64,000 nucleotides of DNA from JAAYHG01 sp012735455 (GCA_050951365.1 JBMNIX010000015.1:61607-125606), one strand, 5' to 3'. Positions 52,455 to 62,540 are shown, numbered from the stretch's first letter. Program-made: numbers and translations. The notes: a model not told the origin generated them from the letters alone.

Positions 52455-52482
52455 CGAGCCGAAACCCCAAGATTTCGGCTCG
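52455..52482. repeat. Perfect hairpin between two minus-strand genes
   Basis: 10-bp arms CGAGCCGAAA/TTTCGGCTCG with an 8-nt loop, 14 nt past the dehydrogenase stop. No T run on the minus strand. Confidence 0.7.
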
Positions 52483-52495
52483 TGATCACGCCCCT

Positions 52496-53458
52496 CTAAT
52501 AACCTAAATCCAAGTTCACCGCGGTGGTCAAGGCCTCTCCCGCCAAGAATTGGCGGAGGTTGGTGCGAAAAACCTGCCATGCATTATCCCAATAATCCGC
52601 TGCCCAACCACCTATGTGAGGTGTAATGGTTACATTGGGAAGGTCCCAAAGCGGGCTGTCGGCCGGCAGCGGCTCTGGATCAAAGACGTCAAGTCCTGCC
52701 CCAGCCAACCGCCCGGTTTTGAGTGCCCCAGTTAGAGCCACCTGATCAACCACAGGGCCACGCGCTAGGTTTACAAAATAGGCCCCGTCCTTCATCGCCG
52801 CAAACTCTGCTGCGCCGATCAATCCCCGGGTAGCAGGCGTCAAAGGAACCACGACCACAATGAAATCTCCTTGGCCTACAGCTTCTTTTAGCTGCGCGGT
52901 GGAATAAGTCCGCTCAAAGTGAGCAGCCGCCCGGCCGTCACTGTTCACGCCCACGGTCTGCATACCGAAGGCCTGACCGAGACGAGCAATCTCCTGGCCG
53001 ATGTTGCCAGCACCAACCACCACCAAGGTTTTGCCCTTGAGCTGACTAAAGGCGTAAAACCCCTTAGGACGCCGCCACTGGTGCCGCTGCTGCGCCTGCA
53101 TGAATTCAGCTGCCCTCCGCACAAATCCCAGCAGGTAACAGAAGGCCTGCTCGGCCATGGCGGTCTTATGAATGCCGCTGACGTTGCTCACCTGGATACC
53201 GCGCTCTTTTAACTGGGTAAAGGGCAGCAGGTCCGCTCCGGCAGCAAAAATCTGAACCCAGCGCAGGCTTGTGGCTTGATTAAGAAAATCAGGTGTCAGT
53301 TCGGTTCCCAACTGGCTTACTAAGACCTCAATCTCGGACCAGCGCTCACGGACTGCTGCCATGTCCTGGGTAATGCTAAGGGTTACCTCAGGAAACTCCC
53401 GTTCCAGTGCTGCTTGTTTTTCTGGGCTCAGCTTCACAGTGGAGAGCACCAGCACCAC
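52496..53458 (-). CDS. D-2-hydroxyacid dehydrogenase (glyoxylate/hydroxypyruvate reductase-like)
   Basis: 320 residues from GTG 53458, 8 nt behind AGGGAGG. Catalytic Arg in VNLARGPVVDQ, Glu in DVFDPEPL, His in ITPHIGGW; Rossmann motif VVVGAGNIGQEIARLG. The TPHIGGW ending and shorter NAD domain place it nearer the GhrA/YPL113-type branch than the other two copies in the window. It is monocistronic with no obvious partner. Confidence 0.88.
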   Translation of the reverse strand: MVLVLSTVKLSPEKQAALEREFPEVTLSITQDMAAVRERWSEIEVLVSQLGTELTPDFLNQATSLRWVQIFAAGADLLPFTQLKERGIQVSNVSGIHKTAMAEQAFCYLLGFVRRAAEFMQAQQRHQWRRPKGFYAFSQLKGKTLVVVGAGNIGQEIARLGQAFGMQTVGVNSDGRAAAHFERTYSTAQLKEAVGQGDFIVVVVPLTPATRGLIGAAEFAAMKDGAYFVNLARGPVVDQVALTGALKTGRLAGAGLDVFDPEPLPADSPLWDLPNVTITPHIGGWAADYWDNAWQVFRTNLRQFLAGEALTTAVNLDLGY

Positions 53459-53568
53459 TAAACCAACCTCCCTCGCGCTCTAACAATCCGGATTCACCTA
53501 CGGAGTTATTGTATCATTTTCCCCCATATCTACCAACTATTTATTATTTTATTATCGTAGCCGAAAGA

Positions 53569-54444
53569 TCAACCAACAGGAGCCACATCATCCATAGCTC
53601 TGCAGACGGCAACAACCCGCTCGGGATGCCCCATGGGAAAGAAGTGTACTCCCGCAGCAAAGGAGGCAACCTCGGTCAAGAAGGCCCTGGCAATGGCCGG
53701 ACCAGAATCAGGATCCCGTTCCAATCGTTCAATCACGCTGGGAGGAACAACAATTCCCGGCACGCGCGCAGTAATGTTCCTGGCCATGGCAGGCCCAGTG
53801 AGAGGGAGAAGGCCAAAGAGAACAGGAACGGCGAGGTGCTCGACAGCACGGGCGAAAACCTCTGCTACCCTTAAGTCAAAGACAGGTTGCGTCTGCACAA
53901 AATGTGCCCCTGCCGCTACTTTCTCTTCCAACCGTGCAATCTCGGCCCCCTGGTCAGGGGTTGCAGGATTGGCCACCACGCCAATGAGAAAATCTGTACC
54001 ATCGAGGCGGCGCCCAGCCACGCTTTGGCCCTGGTTGAGGGAAGCTGCTATGCGTACCAACCCGGCTGAACTGACGTCGAACACTCCCGTAGCACCCGGG
54101 TGATCACCCCGTCCCGGATCATCGCCCGTCAAGGCCAAAATATTGTGCACACCTAGTGCCCAGGCACCTAATAGTTCTGCCTGTAGTCCTAGTAGGTTGC
54201 GATCACGGCAGGTCAGGTGAAAGACTGCCTCCAGCTTGAGTTCCTCTTGCACCAGGGCTGCAACGGCAATAGGGCTCATCCTTAGTCCAGCCATGGGGCA
54301 GTCGGCTACGTTCACAGCATCGACCCAGTCAAGCAAAGCCTGGGCTTGCCTCAGAACACCGCTTGGGTCGGCACCACGCGGCGGATCGAGTTCCGCTGTT
54401 ATGACAAACCGGCCCTGATTTAGCTTTTCTTTAAAGGAGGCCAT
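53569..54444 (-). CDS. metF: Methylenetetrahydrofolate reductase
   Basis: About 291 residues. ATG 54444 overlaps the end of metH by 14 nt; GTG 54465 is an alternative. MTHFR TIM barrel: FVITAELDPPRGAD, NVADCPMAGLRMSP, HLTCRDRNLLGLQAELLG, ILALTGDDPGRGDHP (FAD region) and FVQTQPVFDL. It reduces 5,10-methylene-THF to 5-methyl-THF, the methyl donor for the MetH upstream. It is the last gene of the SAM-riboswitch operon. Confidence 0.93.
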   Translation of the reverse strand: MASFKEKLNQGRFVITAELDPPRGADPSGVLRQAQALLDWVDAVNVADCPMAGLRMSPIAVAALVQEELKLEAVFHLTCRDRNLLGLQAELLGAWALGVHNILALTGDDPGRGDHPGATGVFDVSSAGLVRIAASLNQGQSVAGRRLDGTDFLIGVVANPATPDQGAEIARLEEKVAAGAHFVQTQPVFDLRVAEVFARAVEHLAVPVLFGLLPLTGPAMARNITARVPGIVVPPSVIERLERDPDSGPAIARAFLTEVASFAAGVHFFPMGHPERVVAVCRAMDDVAPVG

Positions 54445-56854
54445 CTTGTTTCTTTCTCCTCTCACTGTCAGATTTGGCTGTGCAAAGCCTGCGCGCTAGG
54501 GCTACCGCGCCAACTCCATCGGCTGCGTAGCCGTCGGCCCCGATACCGGCGGAATACTCAGCGGTTACCACTGCTCCCCCAACCATGACAGGCACATGGG
54601 GCACGGCCGCCTTAAGGGCATGCACCGTCCGCTCTAAACTGGGCAGTGTGGTAGTCATCAGGGCACTAAGTCCCACCACGTCAGCCCCCGCCTGGGCTGC
54701 AGCCACTATCTTCTCTGGTGACACATCCCGTCCCAGGTCTAACACCTGAAAACTGTTGGCCCGTAGCAGGGCAGCAACGATGTTCTTGCCTATGTCATGG
54801 ATATCCCCGGCCACTGTGGCTAGCACCACCCGCCCTGCTTGGCCTGACACAAAAGAGCCCAGTGCTTGTTCCAATAGGCCAAAGGCCGCTTCCATGGCCT
54901 CGGCACTAAGAAGTAGCTGGGGCAGGAAGTGCTCTCCCCGAGCATACTTCTCCCCTACCTGGTTCAGTGCCGGCAGAAGCTCGGCATGAAGAAGCTCCAG
55001 CGGGTCCTCTCCCCTTGCCAGCGCCGCCCGTACACCCTGGGTTAGGGCCTCCTTATTCCCTACCAACAGGGCTAACCCCAAATCGGGATTCTCTTTTTTC
55101 GCTATCGCCCCATCTCCCGCAGGCGTCACGGCCGCGGCGTACCCTTCCAAGTACCTCTGGGCTCCTGGATCACGCCCGGTAAGCACAGCACCAGCCATGA
55201 GTACTTTCTGCACCTGGGAGCTTTCCGGGTTTGCAATCACCGCATCTAGCCCCGCAGCCAACGCCATGGCCAGGAAGGTTCCGTTCAGAGTCTCACGCTC
55301 AGGCAAACCATGGGAGACATTGCTAATGCCAAGGATTGTGCCTAACCCCAGTTCTTTGACCAACCTTATCGCCCGGAGGGTTTCCATGGGGCTAGCCTCG
55401 GCCGCACCTGCCGTCAAGGCGAGGCAATCCACTAGGATGTCTTGGCTGCTGAGCCCGGCTTTTTTCGCTGCCTCCATGATGCGCCTGGCTACCCGAAAAC
55501 GATCTTCAGCCGTTCTAGGTATCCCCTTCTCGTCTAAGGTCAAAGCCACCACAGCGGCGCCATAATGCTTGGCAAGGGGTAGCACCTGCTCCAGGCTTTC
55601 TGGGCTGCCATTCACAGAGTTCACCAGGGCTCGCCCTGGGTACTCCGGTAGTGCTGCCGCTAAGGCGGCAGGGTTGGCACTGTCGAGAACCAGTGGGCTG
55701 GTGAGTCTGGCGGCCAACGCTTTGACTGCGCCACACAGAAGCTCTTCCTCTGGCTCACCAGGAAGACCCACATTTACATCCAAAGCTCCTGCTCCGGCCT
55801 TCTCTTGAGAGTAGCCCAACGCCACCACCTCTTCCCAGGCGCGCGCTTTAAGAGCCGCCGCTAGCCGCTTTTTCCCCGTGGGATTTATGCCCTCTCCGAT
55901 AAGCAGAGGTAGATGGGCAGTTCCTGTGAAAACCGCCCGGCTGCGGGATGTTAAAGCCAGCCCGGAGACAGGTTTACGCTCTTTTACAAATCGACCCGCT
56001 ACTCTATCCAGGAGAGCTGCTATGTGCTCTGGTGTAGTACCACAGCAACCGCCCAAAACCTGAACCCCAATCTCTAGAAAGCACTCACCCCAAGAAGCAA
56101 ACTCCTCCGGCCCCACCGGAAAGACGCTGTGACCACCCTGAAGATGCGGCAACCCACCATTGGGCTGTACCACCAGCGGCAACGCAACCACCCGCGCCAT
56201 CTCGGCCAGAGCCGGCCAGAGTTCGGCCGGGCCGCCCGAACAGTTCGCACCCACAGCGCTGGCGCCCAGGTTCGCCAGGGTCAATGCAGCTGTAGCCGGA
56301 TCTGTGCCGGTTAGGGTGCGGCCGCTTTCAGTAAAGGTAAGGGTCACCACAACAGGAAGCCCTGTTTCTCGAGCGGCAATCAACGCAGCTCTCGCTTCGG
56401 CCACTTCTGCCATGGTTTCAATCAAGAACAGATCTGCTCCAGCTTCAGCACAAGCTGTGACCTGCTCACGAAAAATACTCAAGGCCTCATCCATGCCAAG
56501 ATCGCCCCAAGGCTCCCACAGCCGTCCCGTCGGCCCTACAGAAGCTGCCACCAAAGCTTTGCCACAGGCAGCTTCCTTTGCGATGCGCACAGCGGCGGCA
56601 TTGAACTCCTGTACCTTTTCCGCCAGATCGTAGGCGCCTAGCTTGACACGGTTCGCGCCGAAGGTATTGGTTTCAATAATGCCAGCTCCGGCAGCAAGAT
56701 AGGCCTGGTGCACTGCTTTGACCCGCTCAGGATAACTGCTGTTCCAGCTCTCAGGACACTCGCCCGGCTTCAATCCCTGTGCCTGCAGCATGGTACCCAT
56801 GGCACCATCCAGTACTACCGCTCGGCAACCAGCCAAGAGGTCGCGTAGATCCAT
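54431..56854 (-). CDS. metH: Cobalamin-dependent methionine synthase lacking the activation domain
   Basis: About 807 residues from ATG 56854, 7 nt behind AAAGGAG. Domain order: homocysteine-binding barrel with zinc cysteines (GANCSGGP, GGCCGTTPEH; about 1-290), pterin-binding barrel (LLIGEGINPTGKK, ALDVNVGLPGEPEEE; about 305-570), B12 cap and B12-binding domain with DIHDIGKN (about 600-790). The AdoMet-binding reactivation domain of enterobacterial MetH is absent and is supplied by the adjacent gene. It transfers methyl from 5-methyl-THF to homocysteine. Confidence 0.95.
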   Translation of the reverse strand: MDLRDLLAGCRAVVLDGAMGTMLQAQGLKPGECPESWNSSYPERVKAVHQAYLAAGAGIIETNTFGANRVKLGAYDLAEKVQEFNAAAVRIAKEAACGKALVAASVGPTGRLWEPWGDLGMDEALSIFREQVTACAEAGADLFLIETMAEVAEARAALIAARETGLPVVVTLTFTESGRTLTGTDPATAALTLANLGASAVGANCSGGPAELWPALAEMARVVALPLVVQPNGGLPHLQGGHSVFPVGPEEFASWGECFLEIGVQVLGGCCGTTPEHIAALLDRVAGRFVKERKPVSGLALTSRSRAVFTGTAHLPLLIGEGINPTGKKRLAAALKARAWEEVVALGYSQEKAGAGALDVNVGLPGEPEEELLCGAVKALAARLTSPLVLDSANPAALAAALPEYPGRALVNSVNGSPESLEQVLPLAKHYGAAVVALTLDEKGIPRTAEDRFRVARRIMEAAKKAGLSSQDILVDCLALTAGAAEASPMETLRAIRLVKELGLGTILGISNVSHGLPERETLNGTFLAMALAAGLDAVIANPESSQVQKVLMAGAVLTGRDPGAQRYLEGYAAAVTPAGDGAIAKKENPDLGLALLVGNKEALTQGVRAALARGEDPLELLHAELLPALNQVGEKYARGEHFLPQLLLSAEAMEAAFGLLEQALGSFVSGQAGRVVLATVAGDIHDIGKNIVAALLRANSFQVLDLGRDVSPEKIVAAAQAGADVVGLSALMTTTLPSLERTVHALKAAVPHVPVMVGGAVVTAEYSAGIGADGYAADGVGAVALARRLCTAKSDSERRKKQDGLL

Positions 56855-56858
56855 GTTA

Positions 56859-57530
56859 TTACTCCTTTCGGTAGCGGCAATCGGTCTGAGGACAATTACG
56901 GCAGCTATCCGCTCGACTTGTTTCCTCTGTGACCCCTGTTTCTTGCGTCCAAGCAATAACGGCTGTTATGGACTTGCGCGGCACGAGAAGCAGCGCTTCG
57001 TTTAAGGTAATTCCGAGCTTGTCACCGCCTGCGGCCTGTAGAAGTTGCGGCTGAATATCTAAACTCCAGTCCCCGTAGCCAGGGCTCACCCTGGCTCTAA
57101 GAGAATACCCCTGGGCACAAGCCTCTGATCTGACCAAGGCGTTCACCTCATCCGCCAGGGATTCGGCAGCAGCAGAACCAGCCGCATCTAGGATAGCCCC
57201 TCGCACGTACTCCCCGATAGCGAAGGCCTGAGCCGCTGCCTCCTCCAAAGCGGGGCCGCAGGTTATTGACAGAGCTGTAATGTACGCGGCCTCTCCCTGG
57301 CGTGCCACCGTGTGCGGGCCTGTTATCCTAAGATCAGTACCCACAAGCCGTATTTCTCTGGGTAAGCGCTTTGCCACCCGGTAGGTTCGCCACGCCACCC
57401 CTGGCTCTACCAAGCCTTCGGCTTCCTTTATGATTTTCTCCAGCTGCTCTCTCCACTCAGCACTTAACGTGTGCCCGCGCCGCAAGCCCAGGTAACGAGC
57501 GACCTCGCGAACTTCTATTTGTACTTTCAT
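56859..57530 (-). CDS. Stand-alone methionine synthase activation-domain protein
   Basis: 223 residues from ATG 57530 directly after GGAGG. It matches the Met_synt_B12 reactivation domain: ALSITCGPALEEAAAQAFA, GAILDAAGSAAAESLADEVN, SLRARVSPGYGDWSLDIQPQL and NEALLLVPRKSITAVI. The C-terminus has a short cysteine tail (CRNCPQTDCRYRKE). It would reductively methylate inactive cob(II)alamin of the truncated MetH using AdoMet. It is the first gene under the SAM riboswitch and lies 4 nt before metH. Confidence 0.92.
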   Translation of the reverse strand: MKVQIEVREVARYLGLRRGHTLSAEWREQLEKIIKEAEGLVEPGVAWRTYRVAKRLPREIRLVGTDLRITGPHTVARQGEAAYITALSITCGPALEEAAAQAFAIGEYVRGAILDAAGSAAAESLADEVNALVRSEACAQGYSLRARVSPGYGDWSLDIQPQLLQAAGGDKLGITLNEALLLVPRKSITAVIAWTQETGVTEETSRADSCRNCPQTDCRYRKE

Positions 57531-57587
57531 CTTGGCCTCCTGACTTCCTTATGAGAATTAGACTGACCCTTTCAGCATCCTCATAGG

Positions 57588-57616
57588 CAAAAACCTCTTC
57601 CTAAAAGGAAGAGGTC
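57588..57616 (-). terminator. Expression-platform terminator of the SAM riboswitch
   Basis: 9-bp perfect stem (57606-57614 with 57594-57602) and 3-nt loop followed by TTTTTG on the minus strand, just after the aptamer and about 60 nt before the first gene. Confidence 0.88.
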
Positions 57617-57629
57617 TTGTAGAGCGCTC

Positions 57630-57736
57630 CTCTTATCTTTCAGGACTATCTCCTGCTGGAATTGGCACCGTATCGGCATAGGCCGATGGGTTGCCGGGCT
57701 TCATAGGGCCAGTCCCTCCGCCTCTCTTGATAAGAG
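57630..57736 (-). promoter_or_regulatory. SAM-I (S-box) riboswitch
   Basis: The minus strand has the S-box hallmarks in order: CTTATCAAGAGAGGCGGAGG, ACTGGCCC, GAAGCCCGGCAACC, GGTGCCAATTCC, GCAGG, and closing GAAAGATAAGAG, which pairs with the 5' end as P1. With AdoMet bound, the downstream terminator forms and the metH activation-metH-metF operon is shut off. Confidence 0.96.
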
Positions 57737-57901
57737 CTTATTAGGTTGTAACTATACTCTATTCTAAGGGTGCCCCAATGTCAAGGGGGAAAAGCAGAAT
57801 AAGAGGTAGAATAAGAAAACCTGGTGTGTTATCCTGTATGCTGAAGGTAAAGACCATAGAGTTCCGCTCTCGGAAACAACTAAACTCAAAGGAGTGTCCC
57901 C

Positions 57902-58474
57902 ATGCAAGCTGCAAGAAGCTCTACCCGCCCGAAAGTAGCGCCTACACCCTTTCGGCTTTTTAAAACCTTCCTTGCCATTGGCGCCTTCACCTTCGGCGGC
58001 GGTTATGTAATGCTTCCTCTGATCAAACGATCCATCGTTGAACACTCAGGTTGGATCGGGGAAGATGAGTTTGTCGATGCCATAGCTATAGCCCAGAGTT
58101 CGCCTGGTCCAATTGCCGTTAACATTGCTACCTTGACAGGCTACAAACTTGGTGGCTACACTGGTGCTTTTTTTGCAGTACTTGGTGCCTCGCTGCCCTC
58201 GTTCTTGATCATCCTAATGGTGGCCTCAGTCTTTCTAGGCATCGAGAACAACCCATACGTACGTGCAGCCATGACAGGTATGCGCCCGGCTATCGTTGCC
58301 CTCATGGCCAGCGCTGTCTACGATATCGGCAAAAGCGCCATCAAGAATCGTTTTGCCGCGCTCTTGGCCCTACTGGCCACTGTGGCCCTAATCGGCTTTA
58401 ATGTACACCCTGTTCTTGTCCTCACCATCGCCGCTGCGGTTGGCCTCATTAAGAGCCGGTTCGCAGCTGAGTAA
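57902..58474 (+). CDS. Chromate transporter-family half protein (CHR), first
   Basis: 190 residues, ATG 57902 behind AAAGGAG. A single CHR domain of about six helices: FLAIGAFTFGGGYVMLPLIKR, DAIAIAQSSPGPIAVNIAT, GMRPAIVALMASAV. Short CHR proteins occur as adjacent pairs that assemble as heterodimers, equivalent to one long ChrA. The family exports chromate in some bacteria, but in anaerobes the physiological anion is often unknown. Confidence 0.9.
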   Translation: MQAARSSTRPKVAPTPFRLFKTFLAIGAFTFGGGYVMLPLIKRSIVEHSGWIGEDEFVDAIAIAQSSPGPIAVNIATLTGYKLGGYTGAFFAVLGASLPSFLIILMVASVFLGIENNPYVRAAMTGMRPAIVALMASAVYDIGKSAIKNRFAALLALLATVALIGFNVHPVLVLTIAAAVGLIKSRFAAE

Positions 58475-58533
58475 GAGAGGAGCAGCATTCCCGACAAACT
58501 ACGTTTATAGCGACGGAATAAGGAGTGGACCTA

Positions 58534-59049
58534 ATGCTACTAGACCTCTTTCTCACCTTTTTCAAGATCGGACTCTTTAGCTTCGGCGGTGGTTATCCCA
58601 TCCTCGCCTTAATCCAAAAGGAAATAGTCCTTATAAAGCACTGGCTTTCCATGTCGCAGTTTCTTGATGTGGCAGCCATCTCCCAGGTTACTCCAGGCCC
58701 CATCGCCATCAATTCAGCCACCTTTGTCGGCTACAAGATGGCAGGAGTGGTCGGATCGATAGTTGCCACTATCGGTTTGGTGCTGCCTTCAGTAGCTATT
58801 GTCTTGACACTCACCTGGGTCTTCCTCCGCTACCGTTCCTTGGCTGCAGTCAAAGCCATGTTTGCTGGTATCCGGCCCACGGTGGTGGCACTTATTGTGG
58901 CTGCCACTTGGGTAATCATCCCCTCATCTCTCACCAGTCTCTCCAGCGCCATTATCGCCCTAGGGGCCTTCGCGGCTATCCGCTGGGCTCATCTGGACCC
59001 TATTTGGGTCCTTGTCATCGCCGCCGGTGTTGGCATTGTTGTTTACTAA
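58534..59049 (+). CDS. Chromate transporter-family half protein (CHR), second
   Basis: About 172 residues; ATG 58534 is 8 nt behind AAGGAG. It carries the same motifs as its neighbour (FSFGGGYPILALIQKEI, AISQVTPGPIAINSATF, GIRPTVVALIVAATW), and the two form the expected antiparallel pair. The 59-nt gap between them suggests one transcript. Confidence 0.9.
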   Translation: MLLDLFLTFFKIGLFSFGGGYPILALIQKEIVLIKHWLSMSQFLDVAAISQVTPGPIAINSATFVGYKMAGVVGSIVATIGLVLPSVAIVLTLTWVFLRYRSLAAVKAMFAGIRPTVVALIVAATWVIIPSSLTSLSSAIIALGAFAAIRWAHLDPIWVLVIAAGVGIVVY

Positions 59050-59062
59050 GCACCTCAAGAAC

Positions 59063-60864
59063 TCACTGTATCTTTTGTTCTACCTTCAGGCGCCGGAGGC
59101 GATTGATGCCCGCCGCTAACTCATACGGACGCGGTAGGGCCAGCTCGCCCGGGTGTTGTCCGTAAAAGGGGGAAAGGCGCTCAATGCCATCACGGGCACA
59201 AATAGCGAAAAGGGCAGTTAATACTTCACCTAGTGTCCTAATCCCATCAACATAGGTTTTGCTAGCGTAGCGAATCATGGCCGCGATAGCGTTGGCTTGG
59301 GCCGGATCCACCAGTTGTGCTACGGCAGACAGGTCCAGTTCCTCTCGACCGAAGAGCACAGTATCCCCGTCCCCTGGCCTTTATTTTCTCACGGGTTCCT
59401 ATGACAAAGCTTTCCGGCAGTGGAATACGCTCCCCTAACCAACTGAAGAGGCTTACTCTCCTCCTGCCTGCGGTTGCTGGGATTGGCTAATGTTATTTCT
59501 CGAGCCTGGATCGTAACATCCCGGGGCAGATAATTCTCCATGGCTATCACCCGATCGGCCACATCAAGATAATCGCCCGCGCCTCCAATTACCAGAATGG
59601 ACGAGATGCCGCAATTCTCATATAGTTCACGTACACGGTCGATAAAAGGTGTGATGGGCTCACCTGCCTTAGGTATCAACTGTTGCATGCGGGCATCCCG
59701 AATCATAAAATTCGTAGCGCTGGTGTCCTCATCCAGGAGCAGAAGCCGCGTCCCCACCTCCATAGCCTCGATGATATTCGCTGCCTGCGAGATGCTGCCG
59801 CTGGCATTGCCTGTGGAAAAATTTCTGGTTTCGACACCATAGGGCAAATTGTTGATAAAGGGGGCTTATGTCAACCCCACTCACGCTGCGGCCATCCTCA
59901 GCCCGAATCTTCACCGCGTCGGATACTGTCACCACAAACTCGCGCCCGTCACCCGGAATATGATTATAAACGCCACGCTCGATGGCCTTGAGCAGCGTCG
60001 ACTTGCCATGGTGGCCACCTCCGACAATGAGGGTTACACCACGGGGTATGGCCATTCCCGGTCACGCGTCCCCGATGTGGAAGGTCAATGGCAATACTCA
60101 GCTCGGCTGGTGACTTAAACTCCACCACTCGGCCGTCTGTTAGCGGGCGATCACTGGCCCCGCTCTCTCTTGGGAGAATCGCGCCATCAGCCACAAAGGC
60201 CACAAGATCAAGGGTTTCCAGAGCTTTGCGCAGGGCAACTTGATCTTCTAGGGTGTTGATATGAAGCTCCAAGGATTCCTTATCCAAGCTACGATACATA
60301 AGTGTCCGTTGAACAATCTTAGGTATCTCCTCCGTAAGAATGGCTTGGCCTGGCGCGCCAGCACCGCCGTCCAGAGGCAGGTAACCCTACACTCAAGCGT
60401 GCTTCGATAAAGTCGTCGGTAACCCGCACAGAAGTACGTTCCAAAACTTCCTGCCCAGGACGCTGAATACTGATCAGGCCGCTCTTGCCAGTTCCCCGGT
60501 AGCGTTGCGGTAAATCGTGCAAGAAGCGAAAGCAGGCCCGGGTGATAAAATCCTCTAAACCAAGGCGCCGTTCACGGGTACTCAAGAGTTGCTCCGGAAA
60601 ACCAGCAGTACACATGGGAAGACGCACCCGTAGCCGGGACGCCGGGGCAAAGGGGTCCCTTTGGGCATGGTCAATAAATAGTGTAAAGGGGCCAAAGTCG
60701 TAGGCACCCTCCAGCGTCTGGTAGGCCTTGTAACCGTGTCCTTCAATACTGACTAAATGGCGTCTCAGGTCGTCAAGAGTGGGCAAGATATTCCCCCCTA
60801 CTCGGAGTAATCCTCCCTTCTTCCCTTCTTCATTAGAACCAACTTTCCTTTGACTTGAAGCCAT
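59063..60864 (-). pseudogene. Predicted ABC-class ATPase (IsABC_ATPase family), multiply frameshifted
   Basis: Pieces in alternating frames together give a nearly complete ~570-residue protein. They include GHGYKAYQTLEGAYDFGPFTLFID and DPFAPASRLRVR near the N-terminus, TEEIPKIVQRTLMYRSLD, Walker A VGGGHHGKSTLL, HIPGDGREFVVT, IRAEDGRSVSGVDIS, LLLDEDTSATNFMIRDARMQ (Walker B) and VIGGAGDYLDVADRVI. Frame changes fall near 60370, 60350, 60060, 59850 and 59375. The family is a predicted ATPase of unknown role. It is either decayed or carries sequencing errors. The start is uncertain. Confidence 0.8.
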
Positions 60865-60948
60865 AAAATTATTTTTGTTAAGAAATTGGCAGGCCTCTGC
60901 GGGCCTGCCAACTATCCTAGCTATGGGTAGATTTTTTTCCGGACTTAA

Positions 60949-61590
60949 TCTTCTGAGGCCACGTAATGCTGTAAGAGTTTGGCTGCACGGACATGATTGA
61001 AGATACCACAGTGGCAAAAGTTTTGCCAGCTTCAGGGCTGCCTGTTCCGGCGTATAGCGACCACGGCCGCACCTCACCAATAAGCTTTCCCACTAACGGG
61101 GTGAGATCATGTGGTGCCCGCACATGGTGGTTACTGCCAGGATATCATCATTGGGCAAACGATCTTTGCGACCCCACACACCAAGGGAATAGTTGATGGT
61201 GTGGGGAGTGACGCCTGCATCCTGACAGGCAGGGAGTACCTCCTCCCAACAACCCGAGATCACCACGGAAAAACCCAGGTCTTTTTTCTTTAGCCCTTGT
61301 AGAAAGGCCACAACCTGCTCCCGGGAGGTAAAAATGCCCCGGATACGAGATTTATCGTAATATTTTTCTTTATCTCATCCGGAGTATACTCCTGTGGTGG
61401 GTCCCGTCTTGACATCGCCCCAATTCTCTGAGCCTGCCGCCTCAGCCACCGCGATGAACTCCAAAGCCTTGTCCTTGATATTCTTGTCATTAACCCCCTT
61501 TGGCCTGATACATGAACCACACATAGTCCCCGCGCAAGGATTCTTTGTCGCCGGAACGGTGCAGTGAGTGTGTCACGGCTTTCCCCCCCC
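60949..61590 (-). pseudogene. Decayed second copy of the TTMCGH/CxCGIFN protein
   Basis: Frames patched together read THSLHRSGDKESLRGDY at the N-terminus, PHTINYSLGVWGRKDRLP, TTMCGHHMIS, then RGRYTPEQAALKLAKL and CHCGIFNHVRAAKLL at the end. This matches the intact protein at 16092-16730 in length, motif order and both cysteine motifs. At least four frame changes interrupt it. It lies directly behind a frameshifted copy of the ferredoxin-domain gene, in the same order as the intact pair. Bases 61581-61589 are a run of nine Cs near its start. Confidence 0.72.
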
Positions 61591-61593
61591 CTT

Positions 61594-62340
61594 TTATGCT
61601 TCTGCAATTGGCCGACCCAGTCCAACGTTCACCTTACCCCGCACAGGCTGGGCGATACCAAGTTCGTCTAAGACCTTGAGCACCGGTGCTGTTCCGTCGG
61701 GCAGAGGACGAATAATCAGCCCCAGGGAAAAGACCGTGTCTACCTCCTGCTCCACTTTTTTGCAGAGCCTTGAGCACATCTCGTAGCCTTTCCTCTCGGC
61801 ATTTGGCCTCAATTATGATAGAAAGAAAAGTAAGGTTTGGCTCCTGCAAGACTTCCTCCATCAGTTTTCCAGTAGTAAGGTCTGTCATGAGCTGTGCCAG
61901 AGGGGTCTCCTCCGGGCCTGCCAGCTCTGCCCCCGCTGCGGCCAGGGCCATGGCTACCTTTTCCACATCTCTCAAGCGCACAGCCCAGCCCAGGGCGCCC
62001 CATGTCAACAGCCAGCCCGACCTCGCCCCTTCTGTAACGGCCCGTGACATCGTTAGTCTTGCACTCCTCTGTCCCGCGGCCTGTCACCCCTGTGTCGGCA
62101 AACGTCTCCACGGGATCGCACAGGACATGGCGAAAAACCTGATAAAAATCTGTAAGTTCTTTAGCCTGTAGAGCTTCCTTGGGGCACACCTTCTTGCGCA
62201 GGCAGACCCAACAGTCCGCGCAGAGGTCCGGATCCACCCAGGCTTTACCGTCCCGGAGACTGATAGCCTCCAAGGGACAATAGGGCAGGCAAATCCCACA
62301 GCCAATACATTTTTTGTTGTCAAACGTAAGTCAAGCAGTC
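61594..62340 (-). pseudogene. Decayed second copy of the ferredoxin-domain protein
   Basis: Three frames join to give CIGCGICLPYCPLEA and CADCWVCLRKKVCPKEA clusters, then DTGVTGRGTEECKTNDVTGRY (split here by frame) and LRDVEKVAMAL. It ends with KVNVGLGRPIAEA. It parallels the intact 16772-17482 protein throughout. Frame changes fall near 62318, 61985 and 61750. A GGAGGGAAGA ribosome box at about 62345 matches that of the intact gene. Confidence 0.75.
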
Positions 62341-62540
62341 TTCCCTCCTTATGGAAACCAAACCTTCCATGTAACCGTAAACAGCATCAGTTGCCTACTA
62401 TTTCGCGTTTGTCTCCGGTTTTCCTTCTCGCTTGGGAAATGGGAACTTTCCCTTAACTCGTACTTCTTTCAGCTGATCTAAAGGATGATCCCTCCCCTCG
62501 GAAGAAATCTTGCAGAGAAATGGTAGAGAAAGGTGAGGGA

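Noticed and set aside
53569..57530. Wood-Ljungdahl methyl-branch genes
   Set aside because: metF and metH here are under a SAM riboswitch and lack AcsE, CODH/ACS or formyl-THF synthetase neighbours, so they belong to methionine synthesis.
61581..61589. Run of nine Cs as a phase-variation tract
   Set aside because: It lies at the start of a gene already carrying several frame changes in a region full of them, so sequence error is more likely than contingency switching.
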